Positions 15,355 through 24,321 of a DNA stretch of 64,000 nt are shown one piece after another (position 1 is the stretch's first letter; each line of letters opens with the position of its first letter). The notes beneath the pieces are model-generated. The model made no database searches. It was not told the DNA's origin and was given only the letters and a program-made list of their open reading frames with translations. The stretch is from positions 1 through 64,000 of the forward strand of contig JAGVNJ010000039.1 of assembly GCA_020053305.1 (NCBI GenBank), given 5' to 3'. This stretch comes from Candidatus Edwardsiibacteriota bacterium. Its GTDB lineage: Bacteria > Edwardsbacteria > AC1 > EtOH8. Both the position numbers and the translations under genes were made by a program.

Positions 15355-18288
15355 ATGGCCATGGAATTGAACCGATCACAGGAAAGTGCTGTCAAGCACG
15401 GGAATGGGCCGCTGCTGATAATTGCCGGGGCCGGCACCGGCAAGACCAGGGTGATCACCGAGCGGATAAGGCATCTTATAGAGACGGGAAAGGCCAAGCC
15501 CTCGGAGATACTGGCCCTGACCTTTACCGAGAAGGCGGCCAGGGAGATGTCCGACCGGGTGGACGCCGGACTGCCCATCGGGCACGAGGAGATCTGGATA
15601 TCAACCTTTCATTCCTTCTGCGAGAGGCTGCTGCGCCAGGACGGCCTGGAGATAGGACTGGATACCAGTTACCGGATATTGACCGAGCCCGAGACCTGGC
15701 TTTTCGTCAGGCAGAATCTTTTCAAATTCCAACTTGATTATTACCGGCCGCTGTCAAATCCGGCCCAGTTCATCCATGCCCTGCTGAGGGTCATCTCCAG
15801 GGCCAAGGACGAGGACATCAACGCCGAAAAATATCTGCAATGGGCCGAAGACAGCCATCAAAAAGCATCCGATCTTAAAAACGATGATAAGGCGATGTTG
15901 GAAGAGGCTTCGAAGCAACTGGAAGTGGCCCGGGCTTATCTTGATTACCAAAAGCTGATGCTGGAACATGGTTTTATGGACTTTGCCGATCTTCAGACCT
16001 ACTGCCTGAAGGCCCTCAGAGAGAAACCCAGTCTCAGGAAAAAATACCAGAATCGCTTCAGGCACATACTGGTGGACGAGTACCAGGACACCAATTACAG
16101 CCAAAATCAGATGATGAAACTGCTGGTGGGCCCGGAAAAAAACATAACCGTCTGCGGGGATGACGACCAGTCCATTTACAAGTTCCGGGGGGCCTCCATC
16201 AGCAATATTATGCAATTCCGAAGTGATTATCCGGAAGCTAAAACGGTGGTTCTTACCGACAATTATCGGTCGGGCCAGAATATATTGGATGCCGCCTATC
16301 GTTTGATACAATTCAACAATCCCGATCGCCTGGAGGCATCGGAGAAGGTGGATAAAAAACTCAAGGCCTTCGTCGGTAAGACGGATAATGACATCCGGTA
16401 CCTGTCTTTCAAATCCGCCGAGGATGAGGCCTCCTGGGTGTCCGAAGAGATCTGGCGGCAGCTGCAGGACGGAGAACGGAAGCCCTCGGATTTCGCCATT
16501 TTGTCCCGTAACAACGATCACTTGCTGCCGTTCATAACCGCCTTGAAACAGCGGGGCATCCCTTACCAATTGGTGGGCAATCGCGGGCTGTATGACCTGG
16601 AAGAAGTGAAGAACCTGATAGCCTATATACAGGTGCTGTACAATTTTTACGATAATGCCGCCCTGTTCAGATTGTTGAATCTGGAATGCTTCGAGCTTCC
16701 GATGGAGGACATCACCCGTCTGTTGGCCCATTCCCGGCTGGTAAACCAGCCTTTGTACGAGACCATGGGCGCCGCGATCAACTACATAGAAGAGGGGGAA
16801 GACGGCTCTGAAGTTTCCACCGGCAAAGGCACAGAGAAAAAAGAATTTTCGACGCTGAAGGCCATTGCTCCGGAAAGCATAGAGAGAATCAAGAAAATAA
16901 AGGAACTGATAGAAACCCACCTGGAGCTGTCCCGCAGACAACCAGCCTCCCTGGTCCTGCTGGATTTCATCCGTCAGACCAATTATGCCCGGATCGGCGG
17001 CTTCCCCGAGACTCCGGAGGAGGAACTCCGGATCAAGAATATCGGCCTGTTCCTGGCCAAGCTCAACCAGTTCGAATCCTTAAGCGGCGACCGGACGGTG
17101 ATGGGATTTGCCGAGTGGCTTAAGTTGATGGACGAGGCCGGGGACGACCCGGCCCAGGCGGTGATCGAGGACGTGGATGTGGTGACGCTTTCCACGGTCC
17201 ATTCAGCCAAGGGGCTGGAATATCCGACGGTGTTCATGGTACAGCTGGCCCATCTGCGCTTCCCGGGCAGAAACCTGAGCGACCAGATAGAACTGCCGGA
17301 CGAGTTGATCCCCGAGGAAAGGCCGTCCGGCGATTTTCATGTCCAGGAGGAGAGGCGGCTTTTCTACGTGGGCCTGACCCGGGCCAGGGAGCAGCTGCAT
17401 CTGACCTCCGCCGAAATGTATACCGCCAAAAAGGTGTTCAGGCCGTCGGCCTTCATTGCCGAGGCCCTGGGGGAGACACGGCCTCAACTTATCCCGGCCG
17501 GGGTGGGGCTGCTGCCGGAAGCGGCCCAGACCAAATCATTAGTCTGGGAGCTGAGAAGTTCTCCGCAGACCACCGAGGTAAAGCGTTTTTCCTACAGCCA
17601 GCTTAAGGATTATGAAAAATGCCCCAGGTTCTACAAACTGAAATATATCCTCAAGATCCCGGAGACCCCGGCCCACAGTGCCAGCTTCGGTAAAAGCATC
17701 CACGATACTTTGAACGAATATCATCAAAGCATGGTCAAAGGCACAAGCATAAGCCAGGAACAGCTTTTAGAGATATACAAGAAGCGCTGGGTGCCGGTGG
17801 GATACAAAAGCAAGGAACATGAGAATGCCGTGTATCAGGAAGGCCTGGAACTGCTGGAAAAATACCACCAGATAGACGGTCAAAGGGATTCCACCCCGGA
17901 GATGCTGGAAAAGGAATTCTCCGTCCGGCTGGGAACCTGCCAGTTGGTGGGGCGGATCGACAGGATAGACCGACTGCCTGACGGTGATTACGAGGTGATA
18001 GACTACAAGACCGGAAAAAGCCGGCCCCAGAAAGAGGTGGACAAGGACGAGCAATTGACGGTGTATGCCCTGGCCTGCCATGAGGCTTTAGGTCTTAAGC
18101 CTAAGATATATTCGCTGTACTTCGTCAAGCAGGGGGAGAAGATAAGCACGGTAAGAAGCGAAAAACAGATAGAAGAGATAAAAAGCGCGGTCAACCGAAC
18201 GGTGGATGATATTCGGGCGGGTAACTTCAGGCCGGTCAAGAACGACCGGAATTGCGGGCAATGCGAGTACAAGATCATCTGCGGTTGA
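15355..18288 (+). CDS. UvrD/Rep-type helicase with C-terminal AddB-like Fe-S nuclease
   Basis: A 977-residue superfamily 1A DNA helicase. Walker A is AGAGTGKT (about 24-31), the Walker B region is VDEYQDTN (D241, E242), and DDDQSIYKFRGA and LTDNYRS follow. The C-terminal ~230 residues form a PD-(D/E)xK nuclease: GRIDRIDR (D869), then EVIDYKTGK (D883, K885). Four Cys (C756 in EKCPRFYK, then C967, C970 and C976) match the split Fe-S cluster of AddB/Cas4-type nucleases. A helicase and such a nuclease on one chain suggests AddAB/RecBCD-like end processing or a stand-alone repair or defence enzyme. No addB-like second subunit lies nearby. ATG 15361 is an alternative start. Confidence 0.9.
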   Translation: MAMELNRSQESAVKHGNGPLLIIAGAGTGKTRVITERIRHLIETGKAKPSEILALTFTEKAAREMSDRVDAGLPIGHEEIWISTFHSFCERLLRQDGLEIGLDTSYRILTEPETWLFVRQNLFKFQLDYYRPLSNPAQFIHALLRVISRAKDEDINAEKYLQWAEDSHQKASDLKNDDKAMLEEASKQLEVARAYLDYQKLMLEHGFMDFADLQTYCLKALREKPSLRKKYQNRFRHILVDEYQDTNYSQNQMMKLLVGPEKNITVCGDDDQSIYKFRGASISNIMQFRSDYPEAKTVVLTDNYRSGQNILDAAYRLIQFNNPDRLEASEKVDKKLKAFVGKTDNDIRYLSFKSAEDEASWVSEEIWRQLQDGERKPSDFAILSRNNDHLLPFITALKQRGIPYQLVGNRGLYDLEEVKNLIAYIQVLYNFYDNAALFRLLNLECFELPMEDITRLLAHSRLVNQPLYETMGAAINYIEEGEDGSEVSTGKGTEKKEFSTLKAIAPESIERIKKIKELIETHLELSRRQPASLVLLDFIRQTNYARIGGFPETPEEELRIKNIGLFLAKLNQFESLSGDRTVMGFAEWLKLMDEAGDDPAQAVIEDVDVVTLSTVHSAKGLEYPTVFMVQLAHLRFPGRNLSDQIELPDELIPEERPSGDFHVQEERRLFYVGLTRAREQLHLTSAEMYTAKKVFRPSAFIAEALGETRPQLIPAGVGLLPEAAQTKSLVWELRSSPQTTEVKRFSYSQLKDYEKCPRFYKLKYILKIPETPAHSASFGKSIHDTLNEYHQSMVKGTSISQEQLLEIYKKRWVPVGYKSKEHENAVYQEGLELLEKYHQIDGQRDSTPEMLEKEFSVRLGTCQLVGRIDRIDRLPDGDYEVIDYKTGKSRPQKEVDKDEQLTVYALACHEALGLKPKIYSLYFVKQGEKISTVRSEKQIEEIKSAVNRTVDDIRAGNFRPVKNDRNCGQCEYKIICG

Positions 18289-18312
18289 TCACTAAAACAC
18301 AGCAGAGGAACT

Positions 18313-18822
18313 ATGAACAACCAAAACACCGTCATCACAGTTACCATAGAGATCCCAAAGGGGTGCCGCAACAAATATGAATATGACAAGAAAAACGGCG
18401 CTATAAAATTCGACCGCATGCTATTCTCCTCAGTGCATTATCCCAGCGATTATGGTTTCATTCCCGAAACCCTGGCATTGGACGGCGATCCGCTGGATGT
18501 TCTGGTGCTGGTCTGGGAACCGACCTTCCCGGGATGTGTCATTGAGGCCAAGCCCATCGGGGTCTTCGTCATGTTCGATGAAAAAGGGCAGGATGAGAAG
18601 ATCCTCTGTGTTCCTACCACCGACCCTTTGTGGAACCATTGTAATTCGCTAAATGACGTGCCTCCGCACCTGTTAAAAGAAATAAACCATTTCTTCTCCA
18701 TCTACAAGGATCTGGAGGGAAAGAGCGTCCGGATCGAAGGCTGGCAGGACAGAGCTACGGCGGTTAGGGTAATCAAGGAAGCCGAGGATCGCTATAAAAA
18801 TGAGGGGCGGGCGAAACAATGA
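18313..18822 (+). CDS. ppa: Inorganic pyrophosphatase
   Basis: A 169-residue family I pyrophosphatase that hydrolyses pyrophosphate. The metal-binding motif DGDPLDVLVL is intact, along with IEIPKGCRNKYEYDK near the start, HYPSDYGFIPETL, and VPTTDP. Length is normal for bacterial family I enzymes. It starts 24 bases after the helicase gene with a GAGGA site, so probably shares its transcript. Confidence 0.95.
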   Translation: MNNQNTVITVTIEIPKGCRNKYEYDKKNGAIKFDRMLFSSVHYPSDYGFIPETLALDGDPLDVLVLVWEPTFPGCVIEAKPIGVFVMFDEKGQDEKILCVPTTDPLWNHCNSLNDVPPHLLKEINHFFSIYKDLEGKSVRIEGWQDRATAVRVIKEAEDRYKNEGRAKQ

Positions 18823-18904
18823 GGGACATGATGAAGATAATCTGGTCTTGATTTTAATTCCACGGATCAAATGAATCTGGCAGGTGATTATTAAGAGGAG
18901 CAGT

Positions 18905-19010
18905 TAATAGTAGTCTTTTTTAAACCGCAAAGGCGCAAAGATCTCCAAGAGGCTTTATCCTAGGGCTTTGTGTCCTTTGCATTTTAGCGAAGTATGAATC
19001 ACGACTACAA
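18905..19010. repeat. Degenerate dispersed repeat
   Basis: The stretch after ppa contains AACCGCAAAGGCGCAAAG and ends with related CCTTTGCATTTTAGCG, a style of intergenic repeat (CGCAAAGGCGC) known from many bacterial genomes. No coding signal. Confidence 0.35.
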
Positions 19011-19070
19011 TTAATCGCTCGGATTAATAATATGAAGAAATGAAAAGGATCTTGCCTTTTGACGCAATTA

Positions 19071-19099
19071 AAAAGACCGGCATAAAATGCCGGTCTTTT
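19071..19099 (-). terminator. Terminator of the XRE gene
   Basis: Perfect 13-base arms (AAAAGACCGGCAT / ATGCCGGTCTTTT) with a 3-base loop just after the minus-strand regulator gene. Confidence 0.85.
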
Positions 19100-19116
19100 C
19101 CGTTGGGCTGGGCTGA

Positions 19117-19482
19117 TTAATTGTCGTTCTCGACCGTGATCTTGATGATGCGCTCGATGTTCTTTAATTTGGTGTTGTCTATCTTGTTCAGATGGCGCAT
19201 GATCTTGGACAGGGTTTTCTCCCGCTCGGTGACTTGGGCGGGAACGCCTTTCTTGTTCTTGATGAGATCCTCCTGGCTGGGGCAAAGGTCACAAAGGTAT
19301 ACATTTAGGGCATTGGCAACCTTCTCCAGGGTCTTGATGGTGGGGTTGACCCTGGCCTGTTCAATAAAGCCGATATAGCGGTAATCAAAACCGGCCTTCT
19401 CCCCCAGTTTTTCCTGGGAAAGGCCCTGGGCTTTCCGCAGCTTGCGGACCCGGTCTCCCAACAGCCTTATGAAAGTATCCAT
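19117..19482 (-). CDS. XRE-family helix-turn-helix regulator
   Basis: A 121-residue DNA-binding protein. Residues about 8-65 are a Cro/C1-type HTH (RVRKLRKAQGLSQEKLGEKAGFDYRY then GFIEQARVNPTIKTLEKVANALNV), followed by a basic, helical C-terminal tail of ~50 residues. I chose ATG 19482, preceded by AAGGA 8 bases upstream; longer frames run into the upstream region. It stands alone, with its own terminator and a possible promoter. Targets are unknown; the short inverted GGATG/CATCC sequences in its own upstream region could be autoregulatory sites. Confidence 0.85.
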   Translation of the reverse strand: MDTFIRLLGDRVRKLRKAQGLSQEKLGEKAGFDYRYIGFIEQARVNPTIKTLEKVANALNVYLCDLCPSQEDLIKNKKGVPAQVTEREKTLSKIMRHLNKIDNTKLKNIERIIKITVENDN

Positions 19483-19504
19483 GATATTATCCTTATTTAT
19501 GGTT

Positions 19505-19533
19505 AAAATACATCTATTATGGATGTGTGCCAA
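19505..19533 (-). promoter_or_regulatory. Possible promoter of the XRE gene
   Basis: On the minus strand TTGGCA (19533-19528), 17-base spacer and TATTTT (19510-19505), 23 bases upstream of the XRE ATG. Confidence 0.4.
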
Positions 19534-19613
19534 TCCATCCAATAGCTTTCTTTATCATTATAAGGGTGAAAACTGCAAATGTAAATAGCCGGCAAAATAA
19601 TTTCATTTATATT

Positions 19614-19641
19614 AAAGGGATGCCGCAAGTGGCATCCCTTT
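19614..19641. terminator. Hairpin ending the tRNA-Glu array
   Basis: Arms AAAGGGATGCC / GGCATCCCTTT with a 6-base loop, immediately downstream (tRNA direction) of the last repeat copy. Probable terminator for the minus-strand tRNA-Glu transcript, with a weak T tail. Confidence 0.6.
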
Positions 19642-19644
19642 ATG

Positions 19645-19914
19645 TGGTAGCGCTACGGGGAATCCCCGCCTACGGCGGATCCGCCGCATATAACTGCTAT
19701 TATAATGTCTTAGGCGGAGAACCCCGGTTTTGCCGGGCTATCAAAAATCCAGGACAAAACTGGCCGGGCTTCATAAATATGGTAGCGCTACGGGGAATCC
19801 CCGCCTACGGCGGATCCGCCGCATATAACTGCTATTATAATGTCTTAGGCGGAGAACCCCGGTTTTGCCGAGCTATCAAAAATCCAGGACAAAACTGGCC
19901 GGGCTTCATAAATA
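19645..19914 (-). repeat. Two 135-base tandem copies of a T-arm-interrupted tRNA-Glu 3' half
   Basis: Copies 19645-19779 and 19780-19914 differ at one visible base and abut the CCA end of tRNA-Glu. Each ends (tRNA strand) with the tRNA's own 3' end, GATTCCCCGTAGCGCTACCA, and has the T-arm 5' strand CCGGGGTTC, but between TTC and GATTCCCC lies a 54-base insert (19665-19718 in copy 1) with complementary ends CCGCCTA / TAGGCGG. The T stem would extend into a long hairpin. The remaining ~50 bases of the unit are not tRNA. Reading frames through this array are artefacts. Confidence 0.9.
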
Positions 19915-19990
19915 TGGTAGCGCTACGGGGAATCGAACCCCGGTTTGATGGCTGAGAACCATCCGTCCTAGGCCACTAGACGATAGCGCC
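19915..19990 (-). tRNA. tRNA-Glu (CTC)
   Basis: A full cloverleaf on the minus strand: acceptor GGCGCTA pairing with TAGCGCT (one G-U), anticodon loop TTCTCAG (anticodon CTC), T-arm GGGGTTCGATTCCCC and an encoded CCA end (19917-19915). Two 135-base units derived in part from its 3' half follow directly downstream. Confidence 0.95.
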
Positions 19991-20171
19991 GTATTATTAT
20001 GCGGCTTTCACCCCTTTATGAACGATGTTCAGCCGTTATTCCAACTGAACACATAGATATTCTATAATATTATCCGTAAAAAGTCAATAGTTAAAAGAAT
20101 TGGGGTTTTTGCCAGATAGGATCTTGGTAAAAAACCGATAAAAGACATAACAGCACCCCTTTTCTTTCATC

Positions 20172-20200
20172 TTGTAATTGCCGGCCAATCAGTGTATACT
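20172..20200 (+). promoter_or_regulatory. Promoter of the zinc-ribbon gene
   Basis: TTGTAA (20172-20177), 17-base spacer, TATACT (20195-20200), 57 bases upstream of the start codon. Confidence 0.55.
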
Positions 20201-20256
20201 TAACTAAAAGGGAACAGCCGGTATTGATGGCCCTGACCTTTAGTAAATTATAAATA

Positions 20257-20673
20257 ATGAAAGAAAAAATGAAAAAATTCGACCGCGATAACAAATTTGA
20301 AAAAAAGGGTTCCAGCCGACCCCCTAGCCGGGGCCCCAAAAAATTCGGCCCCCGCGGAGGGAAGGATTTCGGCAAAGGGAGCTTTGACAAACAGATGCAC
20401 CCGGCAACCTGTGACAGTTGCGGGACAAGCTGCGAGGTCCCCTTCAAACCCACCGGAGGCAAGCCCATCTACTGCCGTGACTGCTTCCGGAAAATGGAGG
20501 GCTCGGAAGCCCCCCGGCGCTTCGACCGGCCCGAGCGCCCACGGTTTTCCAGGCCCGACCGGTTCACCCCCCGGGAGCATTCCGGCCCGAGCGGCGGGGA
20601 CCAGGTGCAAAAGGAGCTGGATAAGATAAATATAAAACTGGATAAGATCCTGCGGGCCCTGGAGGGTGAATAG
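20257..20673 (+). CDS. Small zinc-ribbon protein with basic N-terminus
   Basis: A 138-residue protein. The N-terminal ~45 residues are very rich in Lys, Arg, Gly, Pro and Ser. The central part has CDSCGTSC (C52, C55, C59) with EVPFKPTGGKPIYCRDCF, a zinc ribbon of the C-x2-C..C-x2-C type typical of small proteins in candidate-phylum bacteria. The C-terminal end has a short helix KELDKINIKLDKILRALE. The low-complexity basic part suggests nucleic-acid or ribosome binding, which is inference. The unit is alone, with promoter 20172-20200 and terminator 20687-20720. Confidence 0.75.
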   Translation: MKEKMKKFDRDNKFEKKGSSRPPSRGPKKFGPRGGKDFGKGSFDKQMHPATCDSCGTSCEVPFKPTGGKPIYCRDCFRKMEGSEAPRRFDRPERPRFSRPDRFTPREHSGPSGGDQVQKELDKINIKLDKILRALEGE

Positions 20674-20686
20674 GGCTGGGTATAAT

Positions 20687-20720
20687 AAGGGAGGGCTGAA
20701 GCGTGCTTCAGCCCTCCCTT
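20687..20720 (+). terminator. Rho-independent terminator
   Basis: Perfect 16-base arms (AAGGGAGGGCTGAAGC / GCTTCAGCCCTCCCTT) with a 2-base loop, just after the zinc-ribbon gene. Confidence 0.85.
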
Positions 20721-20969
20721 TACAGCCGCTTGTAGCGGAGACCGTTCTGACAGAGATCTACAATGACAGCGAATCGCCGAACCCTCTTGACATTAGAATC
20801 GAGCAGTGTCAAATTCGACGCTCATTTTAGCCGGCATCATATTTTGAAGCACTACACAAAAAACCGTGTTTTCCGGGGCGCTACTTGATAAATCAGTAAT
20901 GTAATGATCCCGCACTAACAAGGCTTGTTTCGGCCAGTAACGTCAAATAAAACAGTCAAGGAGGAGTCA

Positions 20970-22400
20970 ATGAAAAAAAAGCTTACCACTGACGCCGGGA
21001 TACCGGTCGGTGACAACCAGAACGCGCAGACTGCCGGGCCGCGCGGGCCGCTACTGGCCCAGGACTGGCAACTGTTCGAGAAGCACGCTCATTTTAACCG
21101 AGAACGGATCCCGGAGAGAGTGGTCCATGCCAAGGGCTCCGGTGCCTACGGCACACTGACCATCACCGGCGACATTACCAAATATACCAAAGCTGCCGTC
21201 TTCAAGCTGGGCGCCAAGACAGAGTGCTTTCTGCGGTTCTCCACGGTAGCCGGGGAGCGGGGAGCGGCCGATGCCGAGCGTGATGTCCGGGGATTCGCTA
21301 TGAAGTTTTACACATCCGAAGGAAATTGGGACATCGTGGGCAACAACACTCCGGTATTCTTCATCCGCGATCCTTACAAATTTCCGGACTTCATTCATAC
21401 CCAGAAGCGCGACCCCAAGACCAACCTGCGCAGCGCCACCGCCGCCTGGGATTTCTGGTCGCTGTCACCGGAATCGGTACAGCAGGTCACCATCCTGTTC
21501 TCGGATCGCGGCATCCCTAAAAGTTTCCGGCACATGAACGGCTACGGCTGCCATACCTTCAGCCTGTTCAACGACAAGGGCGAGCGGTTCTGGGTCAAGT
21601 TCCATTTCAAGACAATGCAGGGCATCCAGTGCCTGACCGACGAGGAGGCCGCCAGGATCATCGCGGCGGACCGCGAGAGCCACCAGCGCGACCTGTTCGA
21701 GTCCATCGCCAAGGGCGACTTCCCCAAGTGGAAGATGCAGGTCCAGATCATGCCCGAGCTGGACGCTGAGAAGGTGCCCTACCACCCGTTCGACATCACC
21801 AAGATCTGGCCACACAAGGATTATCCCTTGATCGATGTCGGCATCGTCGAATTGAACCGCAACCCGGAGAACTATTTCGCCGAGGTGGAGCAGGCGGCCT
21901 TCTGCCCCAAGGACGTGCCGCCGGGCATCGGCCACAGCCCCGACAAGATGCTGCAGCTGCGGATGACCTCCTATGCTGACGCCCAGCGCTACCGGCTGGG
22001 GGTCAATTACCAGAGCCTGCCGGTGAACAAGCCGCGTTGCCAGGTCGATAACTATTACAAGGACGGGACGATGCGGTTCGACGGCAACGGCGGCGGGGCG
22101 GTCAATTACGAACCCAACAGTTTCGACGGGCCGGCGGAGGACCCCCGGTTCAAGGAGCCGCCGCTGCGCATCAGCGGAGACGCCGGCCGCTATGACCATC
22201 GCGTCGGCAACGATGACTACACCCAGGCCGGCAACCTCTACCGGCTGATGCCACAGGATGAGCGAAACCGGCTGCATGCGGCGATCGCCGGGTCAATAAA
22301 GGACGTTCCCAAAGAGATCATTGAACGGCAACTGGGGCATTTCCAGAAAGCTGATCCTGCGTATGCTGAGGGGGTGCGAAAAGCATTGGGTGGCAAGTAG
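20970..22400 (+). CDS. katA: Monofunctional heme catalase
   Basis: A 476-residue small-subunit catalase that converts hydrogen peroxide to water and oxygen. The distal His53 ([11 protein letters not shown]), Asn126 ([11 protein letters not shown]) and proximal heme-ligand Tyr335 ([14 protein letters not shown]) are in place, and [23 protein letters not shown] is typical. The ligand motif has T-S-Y where F-S-Y is usual. ATG 20970 follows a strong AAGGAGGAG site at 20958-20966; an in-frame ATG at 20925 lacks one. It stands alone with a terminator at 22420-22452. It fits the oxygen-defence theme of the Bat operon elsewhere in the window. Confidence 0.95.
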   Translation: MKKKLTTDAGIPVGDNQNAQTAGPRGPLLAQDWQLFEKHAHFNRERIPERVVHAKGSGAYGTLTITGDITKYTKAAVFKLGAKTECFLRFSTVAGERGAADAERDVRGFAMKFYTSEGNWDIVGNNTPVFFIRDPYKFPDFIHTQKRDPKTNLRSATAAWDFWSLSPESVQQVTILFSDRGIPKSFRHMNGYGCHTFSLFNDKGERFWVKFHFKTMQGIQCLTDEEAARIIAADRESHQRDLFESIAKGDFPKWKMQVQIMPELDAEKVPYHPFDITKIWPHKDYPLIDVGIVELNRNPENYFAEVEQAAFCPKDVPPGIGHSPDKMLQLRMTSYADAQRYRLGVNYQSLPVNKPRCQVDNYYKDGTMRFDGNGGGAVNYEPNSFDGPAEDPRFKEPPLRISGDAGRYDHRVGNDDYTQAGNLYRLMPQDERNRLHAAIAGSIKDVPKEIIERQLGHFQKADPAYAEGVRKALGGK

Positions 22401-22419
22401 GAAAACTCGTTGTTAAAAG

Positions 22420-22452
22420 AAAAGAGGTAACCTTTGAGGTTGCCTCTCTTTT
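22420..22452 (+). terminator. Rho-independent terminator
   Basis: AAAAGAGGTAACCT / AGGTTGCCTCTCTTTT hairpin with one G-U pair, then T-rich sequence, after the catalase gene. Confidence 0.75.
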
Positions 22453-22586
22453 ATTCAGTACGTACATTATATACGGGCTGAATTAAAATCCTAATACTCT
22501 ATCAACACTTGTAGAGCCTACTTGTAATTGCTTTTATTATCGCTTACAATTTGCCCACGAGTAATTTAAACAATAAGGAGTTTATT

Positions 22587-23015
22587 ATGAAATGGATAAC
22601 CCGTGCCCATGTTCATGTTGACCGCGTGGCCTGCCCCTGGCTTATCAAGCGGTTCGTAGATGCCGGGGCGGAGTTCGTTTTCGTCGCCAAGGACTTGGTT
22701 GACGCAGAGGCCAAACGGCTTAATGCCATACCGTTCGATGCGCCGGGCGTCGAGTTGGGACATCAGGACGGTCATTGCAGTTTCGTGTCGATAGTAAATA
22801 AATACAACCTCAAGGATCCGGCTCTTTTGAAACTGGCGGACGTGGTCAACGCCGCCGACACCAGCGCCATGGATAAGAACCCTTTCGCCGCCGGCCTGGA
22901 GGCCATTGCCCAAGGATATTCGTTGCTGTATCCCGATGACCATAAGAATATCGAACAACAGTTCCAGGTTTATGATGCCCTCTATAACTATTTCCGTCTG
23001 CAGGATTCGAAATGA
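22587..23015 (+). CDS. ChrB C-terminal-domain protein (chromate-resistance type)
   Basis: A 142-residue protein of the ChrB C-terminal domain family, recognised by MKWITRAHVHVDRVACPWLI, FVDAGAEFVFV and the GVELGHQDGHCSFVSIV segment with several His and Cys residues. In chromate-resistance operons this domain accompanies ChrA or transporters, and its reaction is not settled. ATG 22587 follows AAGGAG at 22575-22580. Its stop overlaps the MFS gene ATG by 4 bases, so it works with that transporter. No chrA is nearby, so chromate specificity is only suggested. Confidence 0.85.
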   Translation: MKWITRAHVHVDRVACPWLIKRFVDAGAEFVFVAKDLVDAEAKRLNAIPFDAPGVELGHQDGHCSFVSIVNKYNLKDPALLKLADVVNAADTSAMDKNPFAAGLEAIAQGYSLLYPDDHKNIEQQFQVYDALYNYFRLQDSK

Positions 23016-24223
23016 CAAATTTTAAGGGAAAGACATGGCGGGAAAAAGCTGTGGAGTTCCTGGGGCTGAAGAGGTCTATGGTGGCCCTGATGTCCATGGT
23101 TATCCTGGTGGGGCTGGGAGAGAAGATGGCCGAACGGTTCCTGCCGATATATCTGCTGGCGCTGGGCGGAGGGTTCCTGTCAGTGGGATTCCTCAACGGC
23201 ATGGACAACCTGCTGTCGGCATTATACTCTTTCCCCGGCGGGTATCTATCCGACCGTCTGGGGCACAAGAAGGCCCTGCTGGTTTTCAACCTGATCGCAC
23301 TGTTCGGCTATGCCATCGTCATCCTTTTCCCCTATTGGCCGGCAGTGTTCGCGGGCGCGGTGTTCTTCCTGTCCTGGACCGCCATTTCACTTCCAGCGGT
23401 CATGGGCCTGGTCTCCAAGGCATTGCCCCAGAACAAACGCACCATGGGCGTGTCCATGCATTCGCTGGTGCGGAGGATACCGATGGCGCTGGGCCCCCTG
23501 GTCGGAGGAGCCTTGATCGGGATATATGGAGAGAAAACCGGCGTCAGGATGGCTTTCATGGCTGCGTTTCTTTTGGGTATAGTTTCATTATTTGTCCAGC
23601 AGGTGATGATAAATGATGATATACCAATTAAAGGATCAGCCGAAAAGAACCCGTTCAAACTGTGGCGATTTATGGGCGCAGACCTTAAACGGCTGCTGGT
23701 ATCGGACATTCTGATCCGTTACGCCGAGCAGATACCTTATGCCTTCGTGGTGGTTTGGTGCCTTAAGAATAACACTATCTCCGCCTTCCAGTTCGGAATG
23801 CTGACGGCCATCGAAATGGTGGTCGCCATGCTGGTATACATCCCGGTGGCCTACCTGGCCGACAAGTCCACCAAGAAGCCCTTTGTATTGATCACCTTTT
23901 TCAATTTCACGGTGTTTCCGCTGTTTTTGCTGTTCTCGCACTCGTTCCCGATGATGGTTCTGGCGTTCGTCATCCGGGGCCTTAAGGAGTTCGGAGAGCC
24001 CACCCGGAAAGCGCTGATCATGGACCTGGCTCCCGAGGACAAGAAGGCCGGGATGTTCGGGCTGTACTACCTGGTGCGGGATGTGATCGTGTCCCTGGCG
24101 GCCTTTGGCGGGGCGTTCCTTTGGCAAGTATCCCCGGCTGCCAATCTGCTAACGGCAACCGGTTTTGGTCTGCTAGGGACGTTGTACTTTTGGGCATTCG
24201 GCCGCGACCTAAAAAGCGTTTAA
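23012..24223 (+). CDS. MFS transporter coupled to the ChrB-domain gene
   Basis: A 403-residue major facilitator protein with about 12 membrane segments. The cytoplasmic loop 2-3 motif is GGYLSDRLGHKKALL, a good match to MFS motif A. A larger central loop (about residues 195-230) separates the halves. It overlaps the ChrB-domain gene by 4 bases, a pairing also seen in other genomes where MFS proteins replace ChrA. The substrate, possibly a metal oxyanion or a sugar, is unknown. A convergent hairpin at 24267-24299 ends the unit. Confidence 0.85.
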   Translation: MTNFKGKTWREKAVEFLGLKRSMVALMSMVILVGLGEKMAERFLPIYLLALGGGFLSVGFLNGMDNLLSALYSFPGGYLSDRLGHKKALLVFNLIALFGYAIVILFPYWPAVFAGAVFFLSWTAISLPAVMGLVSKALPQNKRTMGVSMHSLVRRIPMALGPLVGGALIGIYGEKTGVRMAFMAAFLLGIVSLFVQQVMINDDIPIKGSAEKNPFKLWRFMGADLKRLLVSDILIRYAEQIPYAFVVVWCLKNNTISAFQFGMLTAIEMVVAMLVYIPVAYLADKSTKKPFVLITFFNFTVFPLFLLFSHSFPMMVLAFVIRGLKEFGEPTRKALIMDLAPEDKKAGMFGLYYLVRDVIVSLAAFGGAFLWQVSPAANLLTATGFGLLGTLYFWAFGRDLKSV

Positions 24224-24266
24224 ATTCAGTTAGATTAAACACAGATTATGCACCGCGGTCCAATAT

Positions 24267-24299
24267 AAAAAGAGGCAACCTTTTGGGTTGCCTCTTTTT
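24267..24299. terminator. Bidirectional hairpin terminator
   Basis: Perfect 14-base arms AAAAAGAGGCAACC / GGTTGCCTCTTTTT with a 5-base loop, between the plus-strand MFS gene and minus-strand tRNA-Gln. Confidence 0.85.
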
Positions 24300-24321
24300 A
24301 TTTGGTTCGGATGTTATATCT

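Noticed and set aside
15754-16941. Minus-strand frame of 395 codons inside the helicase
   Set aside because: Antisense to a well-supported helicase with all motifs; no promoter or ribosome site.
19527-19955. Reading frame of 142 codons with a 45-residue repeat
   Set aside because: It runs through the 135-base tRNA-Glu repeat array; the periodicity comes from the DNA repeat (135 is a multiple of 3), not from a protein.
19645-19990. CRISPR-like array
   Set aside because: Only two full copies, 135 bases each, with no unique spacers and no cas genes; the repeat is tRNA-derived.
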